The notes under the pieces: generated by a model
Told to the model about the DNA's origin: nothing
The model's input: only the letters and a program-made list of their open reading frames with translations
The model's database searches: none
In this document: one piece after another, positions 34,756-45,362 of the stretch
Numbering within the stretch: position 1 is the stretch's first letter
Layout: every line of letters starts with the position of its first letter
Made by a program: the position numbers and the translations under genes
Assembly (NCBI GenBank): GCA_016185125.1
Contig: JACPOC010000011.1
Span: 61,923-125,922, forward strand
Direction of reading: 5' to 3'
DNA from: Bacteroidota bacterium
GTDB lineage: Bacteria; Bacteroidota; Bacteroidia; B-17B0; Aurantibacillaceae
DNA: 64,000 nucleotides

Positions 34756-34972
34756 GTCTACTTATAAACACACTTGTTGTTTCGGCAGGCACGAAAGCAT
34801 GAAAAGAAGCTGATCATGAGTGCGGAAACAACAGGTTTTAAGAAAACATACCACAAGCCGGCGTCAAAAACTTAAGTTAAGGCGGGACACGGAGCAAAGA
34901 AAAGACTTAAAAGTAAATGGGGGTTTACTTTTATAAAGGCCAGGTTGTTAACGCGATCTGGCTTTTGGTTTT
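34756..34972 (+). ncRNA. unrecognised structured RNA, copy 2
   Basis: About 217 nt and homologous to copy 1. The 5' stem TTGTTGTTTC (34774-34783) pairs with GAAACAACA (34825-34833) and encloses nested GCAC/GTGC and CATG/CATG stems. The core at 34850-34892 differs from copy 1 at few positions, and CACC/GGTG of copy 1 has become CGTC/GGCG, which keeps pairing. The hairpin AAAAGTAAA-TGGGGG-TTTACTTTT (34909-34932) keeps the loop with a compensatory change in the stem. The terminator is GCCAGGTTG/CGATCTGGC plus TTTTGG. The two tandem GTCCGGGATAGCT hairpins of copy 1 are absent. Confidence 0.75.
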
Positions 34973-34990
34973 AACATAATTAGGCCACAG

Positions 34991-35437
34991 ATGAAAAAAG
35001 TATTTATTTTTATAGCAATTGTTTTATTTTGCGGATGCCTGCAAGCACAAAAACGCAAGGGAGAAAAAAAAGTAGAAATAGTTACCAGTAATAAGCCGGG
35101 TTGGCAAAAAATTGGTCAAATGACTGCAGATTTTAAAAAAGAGCGCGATGTAATGGTTATTACCGGTGAAGATAGGTTTGCAGCCTTAAAAATAAAAGTT
35201 ACCGACGCGGATATCAATATCACAGATATGAAAGTTCATTATGAAAACGGAACTTCACAGCAAATAAAAGTAAGTCAGGAAATTAAAAAGGGAACAGAAA
35301 GCCTCCTCATTGATTTGGATGGGGGCGAGCGTAAATTGAAAAAAATTACCTTTATTTATAAAACCATAGCAAACAGCGACCATGAAAAAGCCGAGCTGGA
35401 AGTATGGGGATTAAAAATTGACACCGGTAAAAAATAA
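34991..35437 (+). CDS. DUF2541 family exported protein
   Basis: This 148-residue protein has a signal peptide with a possible lipobox (VLFCGCLQAQ) and the DUF2541 beta-sandwich, seen as WQKIGQMTADFKKERD, RFAALKIKVTDADINI, then VHYENGTSQQIKV and IDLDGGERKLKKI. Family members are small exported proteins of unknown role. It starts 19 bases after the terminator of RNA unit copy 2 and is followed six bases later by another exported protein gene, probably in one operon. Confidence 0.75.
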   Translation: MKKVFIFIAIVLFCGCLQAQKRKGEKKVEIVTSNKPGWQKIGQMTADFKKERDVMVITGEDRFAALKIKVTDADINITDMKVHYENGTSQQIKVSQEIKKGTESLLIDLDGGERKLKKITFIYKTIANSDHEKAELEVWGLKIDTGKK

Positions 35438-35442
35438 TGTAA

Positions 35443-35796
35443 ATGAAAAAGATTATTGCCCTTTTTATTTTCCTGTTTTTTTTGCTGAACGGGTTAAATG
35501 CTCAATTAACTAATACCGTTCAGTTTAAATTAGTGCATGGAATTTATAATAAACCAATTAAAGCTTCTAATGTAAAAGTTATAGTTAACGATTCGATGGT
35601 AAAATATCTGGTTTCTAATCAAAAAGGTTTAACGGGTTTTCTTGAAGTTCCTGACGGCATCTATAATTTTATAATCAGTATTCCGGAGTACAAGGAAGTG
35701 GAAGTAAAAAAATATAAAATAAAGGGCAACGGAGCCAACGGAAAACATATAAAACTAAAACTTTCAAAAGATGGCTCCTCGGAAAAAGGGAAATAA
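35443..35796 (+). CDS. small exported beta-rich protein, unknown
   Basis: This 117-residue protein has a signal peptide (LFIFLFFLLNGLNAQ) and then beta strands similar in spacing to CarboxypepD_reg domains (KASNVKVIVNDSMVKYLVSNQKG, VPDGIYNFIISIPEYKEVEV). The tail is basic. No specific family was recognised. It lies six bases after the DUF2541 gene, so the two are likely co-expressed. Confidence 0.6.
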   Translation: MKKIIALFIFLFFLLNGLNAQLTNTVQFKLVHGIYNKPIKASNVKVIVNDSMVKYLVSNQKGLTGFLEVPDGIYNFIISIPEYKEVEVKKYKIKGNGANGKHIKLKLSKDGSSEKGK

Positions 35797-35862
35797 TTTT
35801 TTAAATTTGTTACATATTTAAATTGAGAATAAATCTTTTTTTTAATAGATAAAAACACTTTT

Positions 35863-36195
35863 ATGAATTGGAATAAGCTTACCGATATAAAACAACTGGA
35901 TCAGATAGATGCAGAATCAAAGGAACAAAAAATATTGATCTTGAAACACAGTACGCGTTGCAGCATTAGTGCCGCCTCACTTAACAGATTAGAACGAAAA
36001 TGGAAGGAAGACAACGCTAAACAGTTAAAACCTTATTTTCTCGATCTTTTAAACCATCGGGATATTTCTGATGCTATTGCGGCGCGTTATAAGGTGGAGC
36101 ACCACTCTCCGCAAACCTTAGTAATTTCGGATGGTAAGTGCATTTTTACTCAGTCGCATTCCGAAATTACATTGCAGGATGCCTTGGAAACATAA
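35863..36195 (+). CDS. monothiol bacilliredoxin YtxJ/BrxC-like
   Basis: This 110-residue thioredoxin-fold protein carries a single active Cys in LKHSTRCSISAAS (near residue 34) and VEHHSPQTLVISDGKC near the C-terminus. YtxJ (BrxC) removes bacillithiol from oxidised protein thiols, and its presence suggests that this organism makes bacillithiol, as many Bacteroidota do. The start MNWNKLTDIKQL is the family start. Confidence 0.82.
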   Translation: MNWNKLTDIKQLDQIDAESKEQKILILKHSTRCSISAASLNRLERKWKEDNAKQLKPYFLDLLNHRDISDAIAARYKVEHHSPQTLVISDGKCIFTQSHSEITLQDALET

Positions 36196-36245
36196 GCGCT
36201 GGGTTTTTTAGAAATCTTCCAAAAAAACAAAAACGTTTTATTTAA

Positions 36246-36277
36246 TTGCTTTATTGGCTTGCAATGCTTTATCTTTG
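36246..36277 (+). promoter_or_regulatory. promoter of the 95-residue gene
   Basis: TATCTTTG at 36270-36277 is an exact TANNTTTG match, with TTG at 36246-36248 at a spacing of 21 bases. The ATG follows 16 bases after the -7 box. Confidence 0.6.
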
Positions 36278-36293
36278 TAATAAGCACCGCACT

Positions 36294-36581
36294 ATGAACT
36301 TGTTTGAATTTAATGCTCTTGATATCACTAAGAAATCTGACTTTGTTTGGGAATGGGGCCATTACCTCACTTCTCGTAAAACACAAACACATAACCTTAT
36401 TATATTTGCTGTAAACGATTTTTTTGCCCAAGTTCAGGTAGAGCTTGCTACAAGCATAACTACGCAAATAAACGGCATAACAAAACAAGATATACCTGTG
36501 GAATATCTTTCCGCATTAAACCCCGAAAACCCTTTTGTTAAAATTTTTTTAAAGGACAATATTATTCCTGTGCGGCCTTAA
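36294..36581 (+). CDS. conserved small cytoplasmic protein, unknown
   Basis: This 95-residue protein starts MNLFEFNALDITKKSDFVWE and has WGHYLTSR and a hydrophobic-core pattern typical of a small globular alpha/beta protein (NLIIFAVNDFFAQVQV). No Cys, signal peptide or membrane segment is present. Similar short proteins occur across Bacteroidota with no assigned role. The ATG at 36294 is chosen because a perfect promoter box lies just upstream and leaves no room for an earlier start. Confidence 0.6.
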   Translation: MNLFEFNALDITKKSDFVWEWGHYLTSRKTQTHNLIIFAVNDFFAQVQVELATSITTQINGITKQDIPVEYLSALNPENPFVKIFLKDNIIPVRP

Positions 36582-36666
36582 AGTGGCGTATTATTCTGTA
36601 AATTTTTATATCCTGTTTTGTGAGCTTAGGCATAAAATTTTACTGCTTAAATAGTAAAAACATTTT

Positions 36667-36840
36667 ATGAAAAAGTATTTTATCCCGGCATCTTTATTAG
36701 GTTTTATGGCTCTAAATTTAACCTCTTGCCAAATTATAGGCGATATTTTTACAAGCGGTATGTGGCTTGGGGCTGTAGCGGTGTTACTGGTAATATTTTT
36801 GATTTTTAAATTTTTGAATAAGGGGAAAGGGAATACATAG
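36667..36840 (+). CDS. small lipoprotein with one transmembrane segment
   Basis: This 57-residue protein begins MKKYFIPASLLGFMALNLTSC, a lipoprotein signal with Cys 21, followed by QIIGDIFTSGMWLGAVAVLL and a second hydrophobic run VIFLIFKFLNKGKGNT. Tiny lipoproteins of this type are common in Bacteroidota and of unknown role. The stop TAG is at 36838-36840. Confidence 0.6.
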   Translation: MKKYFIPASLLGFMALNLTSCQIIGDIFTSGMWLGAVAVLLVIFLIFKFLNKGKGNT

Positions 36841-37133
36841 CTTTATAAAGGCCAAACTATTACCTTAAAATTTAAAACACCATCTAGTAAAATACGTTCT
36901 GTTTTTTTTCATAATTTTATTGCTTAAATATCAATAGGATTATTAATTTATTTGACATTATCTGACCCCGATAAAATTATTTCTAGTATTCTTGGTATTA
37001 CGGTTTAACGAAAGCCTTTTTTAAATCGATTTAACCATTCTTAAAACCTTGTTTTTTAACAAATTTATTTTTCGAATAAAGTTAAGAACATGTTAATAAA
37101 ATTTGTATTTTCGTACAACTCAAATTTTTTACG

Positions 37134-37460
37134 ATGAAGAAATTAATGCTTAGTCTGGTTTTATTTTTAATTGCGCAAAATCATTTTTGCCAATCTGAGC
37201 GTCCGGTAAGATCCAAAGATATTGTACTAGCTGAGCCTCCCATGGCCGTGCATAGCAAATCTGCGCCGGCAGAAGCAAGTTCTTACTTTGGTTATGACAA
37301 TAAACTAAAGGAAATATTAATAAAGGAAACATTTTTAAGTTTGGTTCCTCAGAAGGATCAGAATCAGTCTAAAGCAGATTATCTGAATATTTTGAATAAG
37401 TGGATTAAATCTCATCCGGATCTAATAAAACCTGAGCTTCAGACTACTCAATTAAATTAA
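37134..37460 (+). CDS. small exported protein upstream of adhesin B, unknown
   Basis: This 108-residue protein has a signal peptide (LMLSLVLFLIAQNHFC), then a Ser/Ala/Pro-rich segment and a helical C-terminus (SKADYLNILNKWIKSHPDL). No family was recognised. It lies 18 bases before the giant adhesin gene and is probably the first gene of T9SS cluster B. Cluster A has no counterpart. A box TATTTTCG at 37106-37113, one mismatch from TANNTTTG, may be its -7 element. Confidence 0.6.
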   Translation: MKKLMLSLVLFLIAQNHFCQSERPVRSKDIVLAEPPMAVHSKSAPAEASSYFGYDNKLKEILIKETFLSLVPQKDQNQSKADYLNILNKWIKSHPDLIKPELQTTQLN

Positions 37461-37478
37461 TTTTTTTAAGAATCAATT

Positions 37479-40400
37479 ATGAAAAAAATAATATTTATAG
37501 CCTTATTGGTTTTTGTGTGCAATTGTGCAACCTATGCGCAAGCCTTAACCTGTTTAACGCCTACATTAGTTTTTACTGATCCTTTAAACGCCAACGCTCC
37601 TGTTCCGAGTACACTAAATTGCGATTTTCCGGGACTTGTTCGCATTCAATCGAGCCCTGGTTTAAATGGGCCTCTCACTCAAGGGAATACACCTTGTATC
37701 CGTTTGGAAACAGCCTTAACCAATATGAATTCTGCAACCAATAATTCGATTGCAATTTATCAAGGAACACTAAATACTTCGAATATTTGTGGTACTTGCC
37801 CCTTAAGTGTAACCAGCAACTCACTATATACTTTATATATGCCCGGGTTAACACCTTCTTTAACCCATAGTTATACTCTTTGCCATAGTGCAGTGGCCGC
37901 TAATTTTACCTATACTTTTTTTAGTTGTTACTCTAATGTTATTTTAAACTCAGGTACATGGAACAATGCAAGTGCACCAGGCTGCCAATCTATCACCATA
38001 CCGGCCAATACGGCTATAGGAAGCGCATCATTTGTGGTTAGCCCTGCTGTACCCCCCGCTGCCATTATACAGGATTTTGGTTCGGGTTATATCACACTCG
38101 ATCCTTGGCAAATGGGACCTGGGCTCTATTCGATAACCTATAATTTCAACAGCCAAAGTGGATGCACAAGTACCGCAACCAGAACTCTACTTATTACTAA
38201 TCCTTTTGTTACAGGAAATTCAAACTTTACACCCCCGCCCAATCTTTGTCCGTATGGCAGCTGTGTTAATTTATTGGGAGCTGTAACGGGATATACGAGT
38301 CCAAATGGCTATCCTTTATTCTCCGGTACTGGAGTAACTACCAATTCTTTTTGCCCGGCAACGGCCGGAGTAGGTACTTTTCCCGTAACTTATGAAGTAG
38401 GGCCCACGGCAGTGTGCGGAAGAACGGTTACTAATAGCGTTATTGTTAACGCTTTACCAGCGGCCAGTGCAGGGCCAACAGCCAGCTTTACCTGTAACAG
38501 TCCATTTACTGCAACCTTAACGGGCAGTGGAGGGCCTCCCTATAATTGGACTGGTCCCAATATTATTTCCGGAAACGGAACTTCCAGTATTGTTGTTGGT
38601 TCAACCGGAAACTACTCCGTAGTAGTTACTTCGGCGGCAAATTGCACCGCACAGTCTGTTGCCTCCGTTGTTCAAAACACCACCTCACCCAATGTTATTG
38701 CCAATGCGGTCAGTAATATAATCACTTGTACCAATCCGCAGGCGGTGGTATCCGTGCAGCCTGTTAGCGGCGCAACTTATTCCTGGACGGGTCCTGGCAT
38801 CTCAGGTTCATCAACAGGCTCTTCTATAAACGTTACGGTTGGGGGTAATTACAATGTGGTGGTAACAGATCCCACTAACGGATGCTCAACCAATTCTGTC
38901 ACCATTAATGCCGCTCAAAATAAAACTGTAACCAATACCCCAAGCACCGCAGGTTCTGTAGGATGTGTTGCCAGCGCCATTTCTTTATCAACTACTGCCA
39001 GTGGCCCTTATACCTGGTTATGGACTGCGCCGGCGGGTTCTACATTAACATCAGCCAATAACGCTCAAACTGCAACTGCCAATTCAACTTCAGGCGGTAA
39101 TTTTACTATTACAGTAAATAATCAAGTAAACGGCTGTTCAAGTACTTCGGTTATTGCGCTAAACGTTAACCAAACTCCTCCTCCGGCTAACGCATCCAAT
39201 TCGGGCGTGGTAAATTGTACGAACACGGCGGTTAATTTAACTTCTACTTCAAGCGGAGTAACTTATACCTGGACGGCTCCTGCGGGATCGTCTGTATCCT
39301 CCCCGGGCACTGCCAATTCAGGTGCTAACGGAGGAGGAACCTATACTTTAAACATTACCAGTACTACCAATGGTTGTACCAATACCGCTGTTACCGCTGT
39401 TACTACACAAACCACAAAACCAACCGCTTTGATCAGTAATACTCCTGTAATTACTTGTTTTAACCCTACCGTTACTATTAACGGCGGGCCTGCGAGCGGT
39501 GTAACTTATAACTGGAGCGGCGGAACCATTTCAGGGGCTTCAACTAATGCCAATGTAAACGTTACCAGCCCGGCAGTTTATGCATTAGCGGTAACCAGCA
39601 CCAGTAACGGATGCGTTTCTAACCCTGTGAATGTGACTATTACTCAAAATAACAGCACTTCTACATTAACCGCTGCTTCACAAACAGCAGCTTCGGGCTG
39701 CGGCTCAAGCAGTGTGGTTACTTTATCGGGTAATGCTAATCCTGCTGGAAGCACTTATACTTGGACCTCCGGAGGAAGTTTTGCCAGCGGAGTAAATAGT
39801 TCTACTGTATTGGCCAATAGTGCTACCACTTATACTTTAAATGCAACTCACCCGGTGAGTGGTTGTATCTCTTCATTGGTTTATACCGTTGTTCCTTCGG
39901 CCAATCAGCCTACTTTAACTGCTAGCACTACTAACGGCACTATTACTTGTTTAAATACAACCCAATCTACCACAGTTACCTCCAACCCTCCAAGTAACGT
40001 TACATATACTTGGACAGGTCCGGGCATTGTAGGGGCATCAAACACTAATACGGTAAACACAAACTTAGCCGGAACTTATAACTTGGTAGTTACCAATACG
40101 GTGAACGGCTGCTCGAACAGCGTTTCTTATATTGTTTCGGCCAATAACACGCCGCTAACCGTTAGTGCGCCAAACAAAACGGTTACCTGTACTAATCCAT
40201 CAACTAATTTAACTACAACGGTTACTCCGGCTTCGGGATCTTTAAGTTATACCTGGAGCAATGGATCTACAGGAACATCGTCGATTATGGTTAGTCCAAC
40301 CACCAACACCATTTATGTGGTAAACGTGTTTAATTCTTCTAACGGATGTTCGGGTTCAAAAACCATAACTGTAATTGCTAATAAAAACCCACCAAGTGCG

Positions 40401-42140
40401 GTGAGTGTTTCACCTAATAATTTTACCATTACCTGCGGCACGCCAACTACTGTTTTAACGGCTAACGCCACAGGCGCTACCTCTTATACATGGGTTAATT
40501 CAGGAGGAAGCTTTATCAGCCCAACCAACCAATCTACGGTTGCTATTTCAGGCCCGGGTAGTTACAGTGCAATTGCTACTAACTCGGTAAACGGCTGTTC
40601 CGCTGCTGCGGCAGTGGCTACTATCACTCCGGATAGCAATGCGCCTACTTTTAACATCAGTAATTCCTCGCCAAGCATTACCTGTAATAACGCAGCTCCA
40701 GGAGTAAGTGTTACCGTAACTTCAACTGTTCCTATTCAATCTTATTCTTGGTCGCCTACTGCCGGTATTGCGGGAGCAACTAATTCAAGCGTGGTTACTT
40801 TTACCGCGCCGGGTAATTATACAGGGGTTATTACCGCTACCAACGGCTGTTCTTCCAACACCATCATTGTGGTAACAAGCGCTACTACGGCCCCGGTACC
40901 TGTGGCGGGCTCTGCTACTGCTCAGGCAATAAGCTGTACCAACCCTGTGGTTAGTATTTCTCCGGTGTTTTCACCTTCTTCTAATTTAACATACGCATGG
41001 AGTGGCCCGGGCATTGTAGGAAGTAATTCGGGAAGCAGCATTCAGGTGAATCAAAGTGGAACTTACAGTTTAATTGTTACCAATACCTTAACAGGCTGTT
41101 CTACTTCATCCATTTCTGTTCCGGTTAACGGTTCTAATGTAGTGCCTTCTTTAAGTGTTACTTCATCTTCCAGTATTGGTATCAGTTGCCAGCCTAATAC
41201 TTCTACTGTATCTTTAAATGCGCAATCGAGTTCAACCAACGCATCTTACAGTTGGAATACGGGAGCTACGACTCAAAACATCTCTACTTCTACTCCGGGA
41301 ATTTACTCCGTTACTATAACCGATAACAACACCCAATGTGCCTCATTAGCTACCATTGCTGTGGCCAATAACACTACTCAGCCTAATCTTAGTGTATCTT
41401 CTGCAGGAAACTTGCCTTGCGGAGCGGGTGGAACTACTGCCTTAACTGCCAGCAGCACCAACTCCAACGTATCTTTTACTTGGACAGGAAATGGCATTGT
41501 GAGCGGTTCTAATACGGCTTCTGCAGCCGTTAATCAGCCGGGTACTTTTACGGTAAATGCGTTTAACAGTATTACCGGATGTTCAGCTACAAGTACTGTT
41601 AGCATCAATCAAACTACGGTAAATGCGCTGGCAACTGCCAATGCCACTACAGGGCCTGCTCCTTTAAATGTTAATTTCACCAATCAGAGTTCTGGCGCGG
41701 CAACTTACTCTTGGTCTTTTGGCGGCGGTGGTTCTTCTACGCAATCCAATCCTTCTAATACCTTTGGATCAACCGGAACCTACACCGTTATTCTTTATGC
41801 CATTAACGGAACCTGCAGCTCTTCTGATACCATATTTATTAAAGTGCTGGAATCTTTGGGTGCTATTCCGGAAGTGTTTACTCCTAACGGGGATGATAAA
41901 AACGATAAGTTTGTGATTGAAGGACTTGACTCTTACCCAAATAGCAGCCTGCAGATCTTTAACCGATGGGGTAATCCGGTTTATTCTGCCAAGCCGTACA
42001 AAAACGATTGGGACGGGTCGCCTAATGTGTCGGGCAAAACCGGGTCGGGTAAACTTCCTACAGGAACATATTTCTATTTATTGGAGTTAAACGATACCGA
42101 TAAACAAAACTTTAAAGGATTTATTCAAATACAGTATTAA
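37479..42140 (+). CDS. giant repetitive surface protein with PKD and CHU_C domains (cluster B)
   Basis: This 1553-residue secreted protein has a signal peptide ([16 protein letters not shown]), an N-terminal unique region (to about 320), and more than a dozen SprB-like repeats of 75-85 residues with a Cys pair and a [10 protein letters not shown] or [10 protein letters not shown] core. One PKD domain ([26 protein letters not shown]) and a C-terminal CHU_C domain ([40 protein letters not shown]) close it. Export by T9SS is expected from CHU_C. Its repeats differ from those of the cluster A adhesin, while the last 90 residues are clearly homologous. Confidence 0.87.
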   Translation: MKKIIFIALLVFVCNCATYAQALTCLTPTLVFTDPLNANAPVPSTLNCDFPGLVRIQSSPGLNGPLTQGNTPCIRLETALTNMNSATNNSIAIYQGTLNTSNICGTCPLSVTSNSLYTLYMPGLTPSLTHSYTLCHSAVAANFTYTFFSCYSNVILNSGTWNNASAPGCQSITIPANTAIGSASFVVSPAVPPAAIIQDFGSGYITLDPWQMGPGLYSITYNFNSQSGCTSTATRTLLITNPFVTGNSNFTPPPNLCPYGSCVNLLGAVTGYTSPNGYPLFSGTGVTTNSFCPATAGVGTFPVTYEVGPTAVCGRTVTNSVIVNALPAASAGPTASFTCNSPFTATLTGSGGPPYNWTGPNIISGNGTSSIVVGSTGNYSVVVTSAANCTAQSVASVVQNTTSPNVIANAVSNIITCTNPQAVVSVQPVSGATYSWTGPGISGSSTGSSINVTVGGNYNVVVTDPTNGCSTNSVTINAAQNKTVTNTPSTAGSVGCVASAISLSTTASGPYTWLWTAPAGSTLTSANNAQTATANSTSGGNFTITVNNQVNGCSSTSVIALNVNQTPPPANASNSGVVNCTNTAVNLTSTSSGVTYTWTAPAGSSVSSPGTANSGANGGGTYTLNITSTTNGCTNTAVTAVTTQTTKPTALISNTPVITCFNPTVTINGGPASGVTYNWSGGTISGASTNANVNVTSPAVYALAVTSTSNGCVSNPVNVTITQNNSTSTLTAASQTAASGCGSSSVVTLSGNANPAGSTYTWTSGGSFASGVNSSTVLANSATTYTLNATHPVSGCISSLVYTVVPSANQPTLTASTTNGTITCLNTTQSTTVTSNPPSNVTYTWTGPGIVGASNTNTVNTNLAGTYNLVVTNTVNGCSNSVSYIVSANNTPLTVSAPNKTVTCTNPSTNLTTTVTPASGSLSYTWSNGSTGTSSIMVSPTTNTIYVVNVFNSSNGCSGSKTITVIANKNPPSAVSVSPNNFTITCGTPTTVLTANATGATSYTWVNSGGSFISPTNQSTVAISGPGSYSAIATNSVNGCSAAAAVATITPDSNAPTFNISNSSPSITCNNAAPGVSVTVTSTVPIQSYSWSPTAGIAGATNSSVVTFTAPGNYTGVITATNGCSSNTIIVVTSATTAPVPVAGSATAQAISCTNPVVSISPVFSPSSNLTYAWSGPGIVGSNSGSSIQVNQSGTYSLIVTNTLTGCSTSSISVPVNGSNVVPSLSVTSSSSIGISCQPNTSTVSLNAQSSSTNASYSWNTGATTQNISTSTPGIYSVTITDNNTQCASLATIAVANNTTQPNLSVSSAGNLPCGAGGTTALTASSTNSNVSFTWTGNGIVSGSNTASAAVNQPGTFTVNAFNSITGCSATSTVSINQTTVNALATANATTGPAPLNVNFTNQSSGAATYSWSFGGGGSSTQSNPSNTFGSTGTYTVILYAINGTCSSSDTIFIKVLESLGAIPEVFTPNGDDKNDKFVIEGLDSYPNSSLQIFNRWGNPVYSAKPYKNDWDGSPNVSGKTGSGKLPTGTYFYLLELNDTDKQNFKGFIQIQY

Positions 42141-42160
42141 AAAATTAAATAAGAGAGATC

Positions 42161-43084
42161 ATGCTAAAAAAAATACAAATTGCCGGAATGTGTGTGTTGT
42201 TAAGCGGGGCATTATCCGCGCAGCAAGAAGTGCAGAATTCGCTGTATATGTTTAATGGTTCTATTTTAAATCCTGCTTATGCCGGAAGTCGCGACGCTTT
42301 AAGCGTGGTGGCAGATTACCGCAACCAATGGGCCGGCTGGAAAGGAGCACCAACTACCAGCAGTTTTATTATGCATACGCCTTTAGTTCGCGAATCAATT
42401 GGCGTGGGTATTAATGTTGTTAACGATGTGGTTGGTCCCACCAACCGAACCGCTTTATACGGAGATTTTGCTTATCGTATACGATTAAATAAGGCAAATG
42501 ACAGATTGTGTTTTGGCTTAAGAGCCGGGGCAGATTTGATAAGAAATAATCTGGCTACCTTAAAAGTTAACGACGTAAGCGATCCCTTAGTGGCTAATAA
42601 TCTTAATTTTAACACCAATGCCTTTAATACCGGCGCGGGAATTTATTATTATGGGAAGCGTCATTTTATTGGAATAACGGCTCCAAAAATTATAGCCAAT
42701 AAATTAAGTACCGATCCTAATTTTTTAAATTCAAAACAAGTACTTCACTATTATTTAATAGCGGGGTATGTATTTAAATTAAACAGCCTGTGGGATCTTA
42801 AGCCGGGAATGGCTTTACGTTATACACAAAACGCGCCCCTATCAATAGATGGCAATTTATCTGTTTTATTTAATGAAAAAATATGGTTTGGTTTATTGTA
42901 CCGCCACGGTGCCGCTGCGGGAGCCAATATTGTTTACAACGTTACAAAACAAATGCGCATTGGTTACGCTTATGATTATTCTTTAACTAATATGAGCCGT
43001 TACAGCCCAAGCACACACGAAATAATGATAGGATTTGATTTTTTATCTAATACTAAAGCTTTAAAATCTCCACGTTATTTTTAA
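42161..43084 (+). CDS. PorP/SprF-family T9SS outer-membrane protein (cluster B)
   Basis: This 307-residue barrel protein has a signal peptide (GMCVLLSGALSAQ), the family block NSLYMFNGSILNPAYAGSRDAL, VVADYRNQWAGWKGAPTTSS, and a terminal strand ending SPRYF. It lies 20 bases after the adhesin gene, the same spacing as in cluster A, and is the paralog of the protein at 9798-10748 (shared NPAYAGS, YAYDY and PRYF-end motifs). It probably serves the adjacent adhesin. Confidence 0.86.
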   Translation: MLKKIQIAGMCVLLSGALSAQQEVQNSLYMFNGSILNPAYAGSRDALSVVADYRNQWAGWKGAPTTSSFIMHTPLVRESIGVGINVVNDVVGPTNRTALYGDFAYRIRLNKANDRLCFGLRAGADLIRNNLATLKVNDVSDPLVANNLNFNTNAFNTGAGIYYYGKRHFIGITAPKIIANKLSTDPNFLNSKQVLHYYLIAGYVFKLNSLWDLKPGMALRYTQNAPLSIDGNLSVLFNEKIWFGLLYRHGAAAGANIVYNVTKQMRIGYAYDYSLTNMSRYSPSTHEIMIGFDFLSNTKALKSPRYF

Positions 43085-43103
43085 TTAATCCCCAATAAAA
43101 GTT

Positions 43104-45311
43104 ATGAAAAAAATTATATTAGCCCTGTTACTACTTAGCTCAGTTATTTTTAAAGCGCAATCATTCAAAGAAAAAATTGCCGATAAAAAATTCGATAATC
43201 TGGAATACGCATCAGCATCTGAAATGTATGAAGAGTTATCGTTGAGTAAACATCCTAAAATTAAATATTACGTGCGTGCCGGCGAGTGTAACCTTAATTC
43301 AGGCGATTACAATAAAGCGCAATTGTTTTATGATAAAGCATATACCAATACAGGTATGACGGATCATGACCTTTATCAATACTATCAAGTTTTAAAATAC
43401 AACTCTAATTATTCTAAGGCCAATGAGGTTTTTTCGAAAATTAATGATAATCAGTATAAACTTATTCGCGACAACTTATCTAAAAAAAGGCTTGCGATTG
43501 AAGAGTTAAAAAAAGATTCAAGTAATTACACTTTAAAAACTCTGGATATAAATTCGGAAGAAAATGATTTTTGCCCTTATGTTGTGAATAACGAAATGTA
43601 TTTTTTATCATCGAGAAGAAATACTTCGGTAGCAGGTCGTAAATATGGTTGGGATGATTCGTATTTTTTAGATGTTTACAAAGGATATATAGAAGGGGAA
43701 ACGGTAAAAAACGCGGAAGCCGTTAAAGAAGGATTAAAAACTAAAGTTCATGAAGGTCCGCTTTGTTTTACAAAAGACGGTAATACCCAATTTGTAACCA
43801 GAAACAATTACGTGAATAAAAAGATTAAAAAGAGCAAGGAAAACAAAGTAAACCTAAAAATATTTATGCGAAAAAAAGAGGGGGAAAAATGGTCGGATTG
43901 GACTGAATTTCCTTTTAACAGCGATGAATATTCAGTAGGTCATCCTGCGGTAAGTGGTGATGGTAAAACTTTATATTTTGTATCGGATATGCCCGGAACT
44001 TTGGGTTTAACCGATATTTGGTCAAGCACTTTGGAGAACGGTACTTGGACAAAGCCTGTGAATCTGGGCCCATCAGTTAATTCGGAAGGGCGAGAAATGT
44101 TTCCAAGTTTATTTGAAGATGAGGTATTGTTTTTCTCAAGCGATGGTAAAGTAGGATTAGGTGGATTGGATGTATTTTACACCGTGCCTGCCGGAGACGG
44201 ATTTTTTGAATCGCAGAACCTGGGATATCCTCTTAATTCTAATTTTGATGATTTTGGCTTTTTTGCTAAAACTACTACAACGGGTTACGTATCATCCAAC
44301 CGCGGAAAAGCGAAGGATGATATTTATAGCTTTGTATCAAAACGCCCTATTATCAGCAGTGCCATCAATTTAATAGTTAAAGACAAGGAGTCGAAAGAAA
44401 TTCTTGCCAACGCGGATGTTGCCTTAATTGACGAAACCGGAAAACCTGTTTATCAAGGTAAATCAAACGAAAACGGAGAAATTAAATTTACAGTTTTACC
44501 AGGTAAAGATTATAAGGTAAAGACTACTAAACAAGGATATAAAGAAAGTGTTGGCGTAATTAAGGAAGATGAAATTGCAAAACTTGCCAACAGTAAAAAA
44601 GAGGTTTTAGTTGAGAAAAAAATTATTGGATTACTTGGCCTTATAGCTGATGCCGACGACCTTAGCCCGATTGAAAAAGTAACCATTACCATTACTGACG
44701 CGTTTAATCCGAAGAATGTTTTAAAGTTTACAACTGACAAAGAAGGGGATTTTAGACATATTTATAAGGATAAAAAAATTGGAGATGACCTTTCATACAT
44801 TATAAAAATGGAAAAAGAGGGTTATATAACTAAAACGCAAGCTACTGATATAACCATTAAAAAAGAAGGTTACATTTTATTACACGATTATCTGAACACA
44901 AAAATGTATAAGATTAAACTTGGTGCAGACCTTGGTAAGATGATAGACCTAAAGCCTATTTATTTTGATTTAGGAAAGTCTGTTATTCGTCCGGATGCGG
45001 CGGTTGAACTTGCTAAAATTGTTGATCTGTTAAAGCAAAACCCATCCATGACTATTGAATTAGGTTCTCACTCGGATTGCAGGGGAAGTGCCGCTAGTAA
45101 CTTAGCGTTATCTGACCGTCGCGCTAAATCTAGTGCCGCCTATATCATTTCAAAAGGTGTTGACAAAACCCGTATTTATGGAAAAGGTTACGGTGAGTCG
45201 GTTTTAATTAATGATTGTAAATGCGAAGGTAAAGTAGTTTCTACTTGTCCGGAAGAGGTTCACGCGCAAAACCGGCGCACAGAATTTAAGATCGTTAAGA
45301 TCAAGAACTAA
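43104..45311 (+). CDS. PD40/OmpA outer-membrane protein of T9SS cluster B
   Basis: This 735-residue protein has the same order as its cluster A paralog: signal peptide (LALLLLSSVIFKAQ), TPR-like helices, PD40 propeller (SGDGKTLYFVSDMPG, LFFSSDGKVGLGGLD), CarboxypepD_reg-like beta domains, and a C-terminal OmpA domain (IYFDLGKSVIRPDAA, ELGSHSDCRGSAASN, NRRTEFKI). The OmpA domain should bind peptidoglycan and hold the complex at the outer membrane. A terminator follows 19 bases after the stop, closing the operon. Confidence 0.84.
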   Translation: MKKIILALLLLSSVIFKAQSFKEKIADKKFDNLEYASASEMYEELSLSKHPKIKYYVRAGECNLNSGDYNKAQLFYDKAYTNTGMTDHDLYQYYQVLKYNSNYSKANEVFSKINDNQYKLIRDNLSKKRLAIEELKKDSSNYTLKTLDINSEENDFCPYVVNNEMYFLSSRRNTSVAGRKYGWDDSYFLDVYKGYIEGETVKNAEAVKEGLKTKVHEGPLCFTKDGNTQFVTRNNYVNKKIKKSKENKVNLKIFMRKKEGEKWSDWTEFPFNSDEYSVGHPAVSGDGKTLYFVSDMPGTLGLTDIWSSTLENGTWTKPVNLGPSVNSEGREMFPSLFEDEVLFFSSDGKVGLGGLDVFYTVPAGDGFFESQNLGYPLNSNFDDFGFFAKTTTTGYVSSNRGKAKDDIYSFVSKRPIISSAINLIVKDKESKEILANADVALIDETGKPVYQGKSNENGEIKFTVLPGKDYKVKTTKQGYKESVGVIKEDEIAKLANSKKEVLVEKKIIGLLGLIADADDLSPIEKVTITITDAFNPKNVLKFTTDKEGDFRHIYKDKKIGDDLSYIIKMEKEGYITKTQATDITIKKEGYILLHDYLNTKMYKIKLGADLGKMIDLKPIYFDLGKSVIRPDAAVELAKIVDLLKQNPSMTIELGSHSDCRGSAASNLALSDRRAKSSAAYIISKGVDKTRIYGKGYGESVLINDCKCEGKVVSTCPEEVHAQNRRTEFKIVKIKN

Positions 45312-45330
45312 TAGAAAAGTAAATTTTTAA

Positions 45331-45362
45331 AACCGCTTCTAAAACAGAAGCGGTTTTTTTAT
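45331..45362 (+). terminator. terminator of T9SS cluster B
   Basis: AACCGCTTCT, loop AAAAC, AGAAGCGGTT then TTTTT. The stem is ten perfect pairs with a U-run. Confidence 0.9.
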
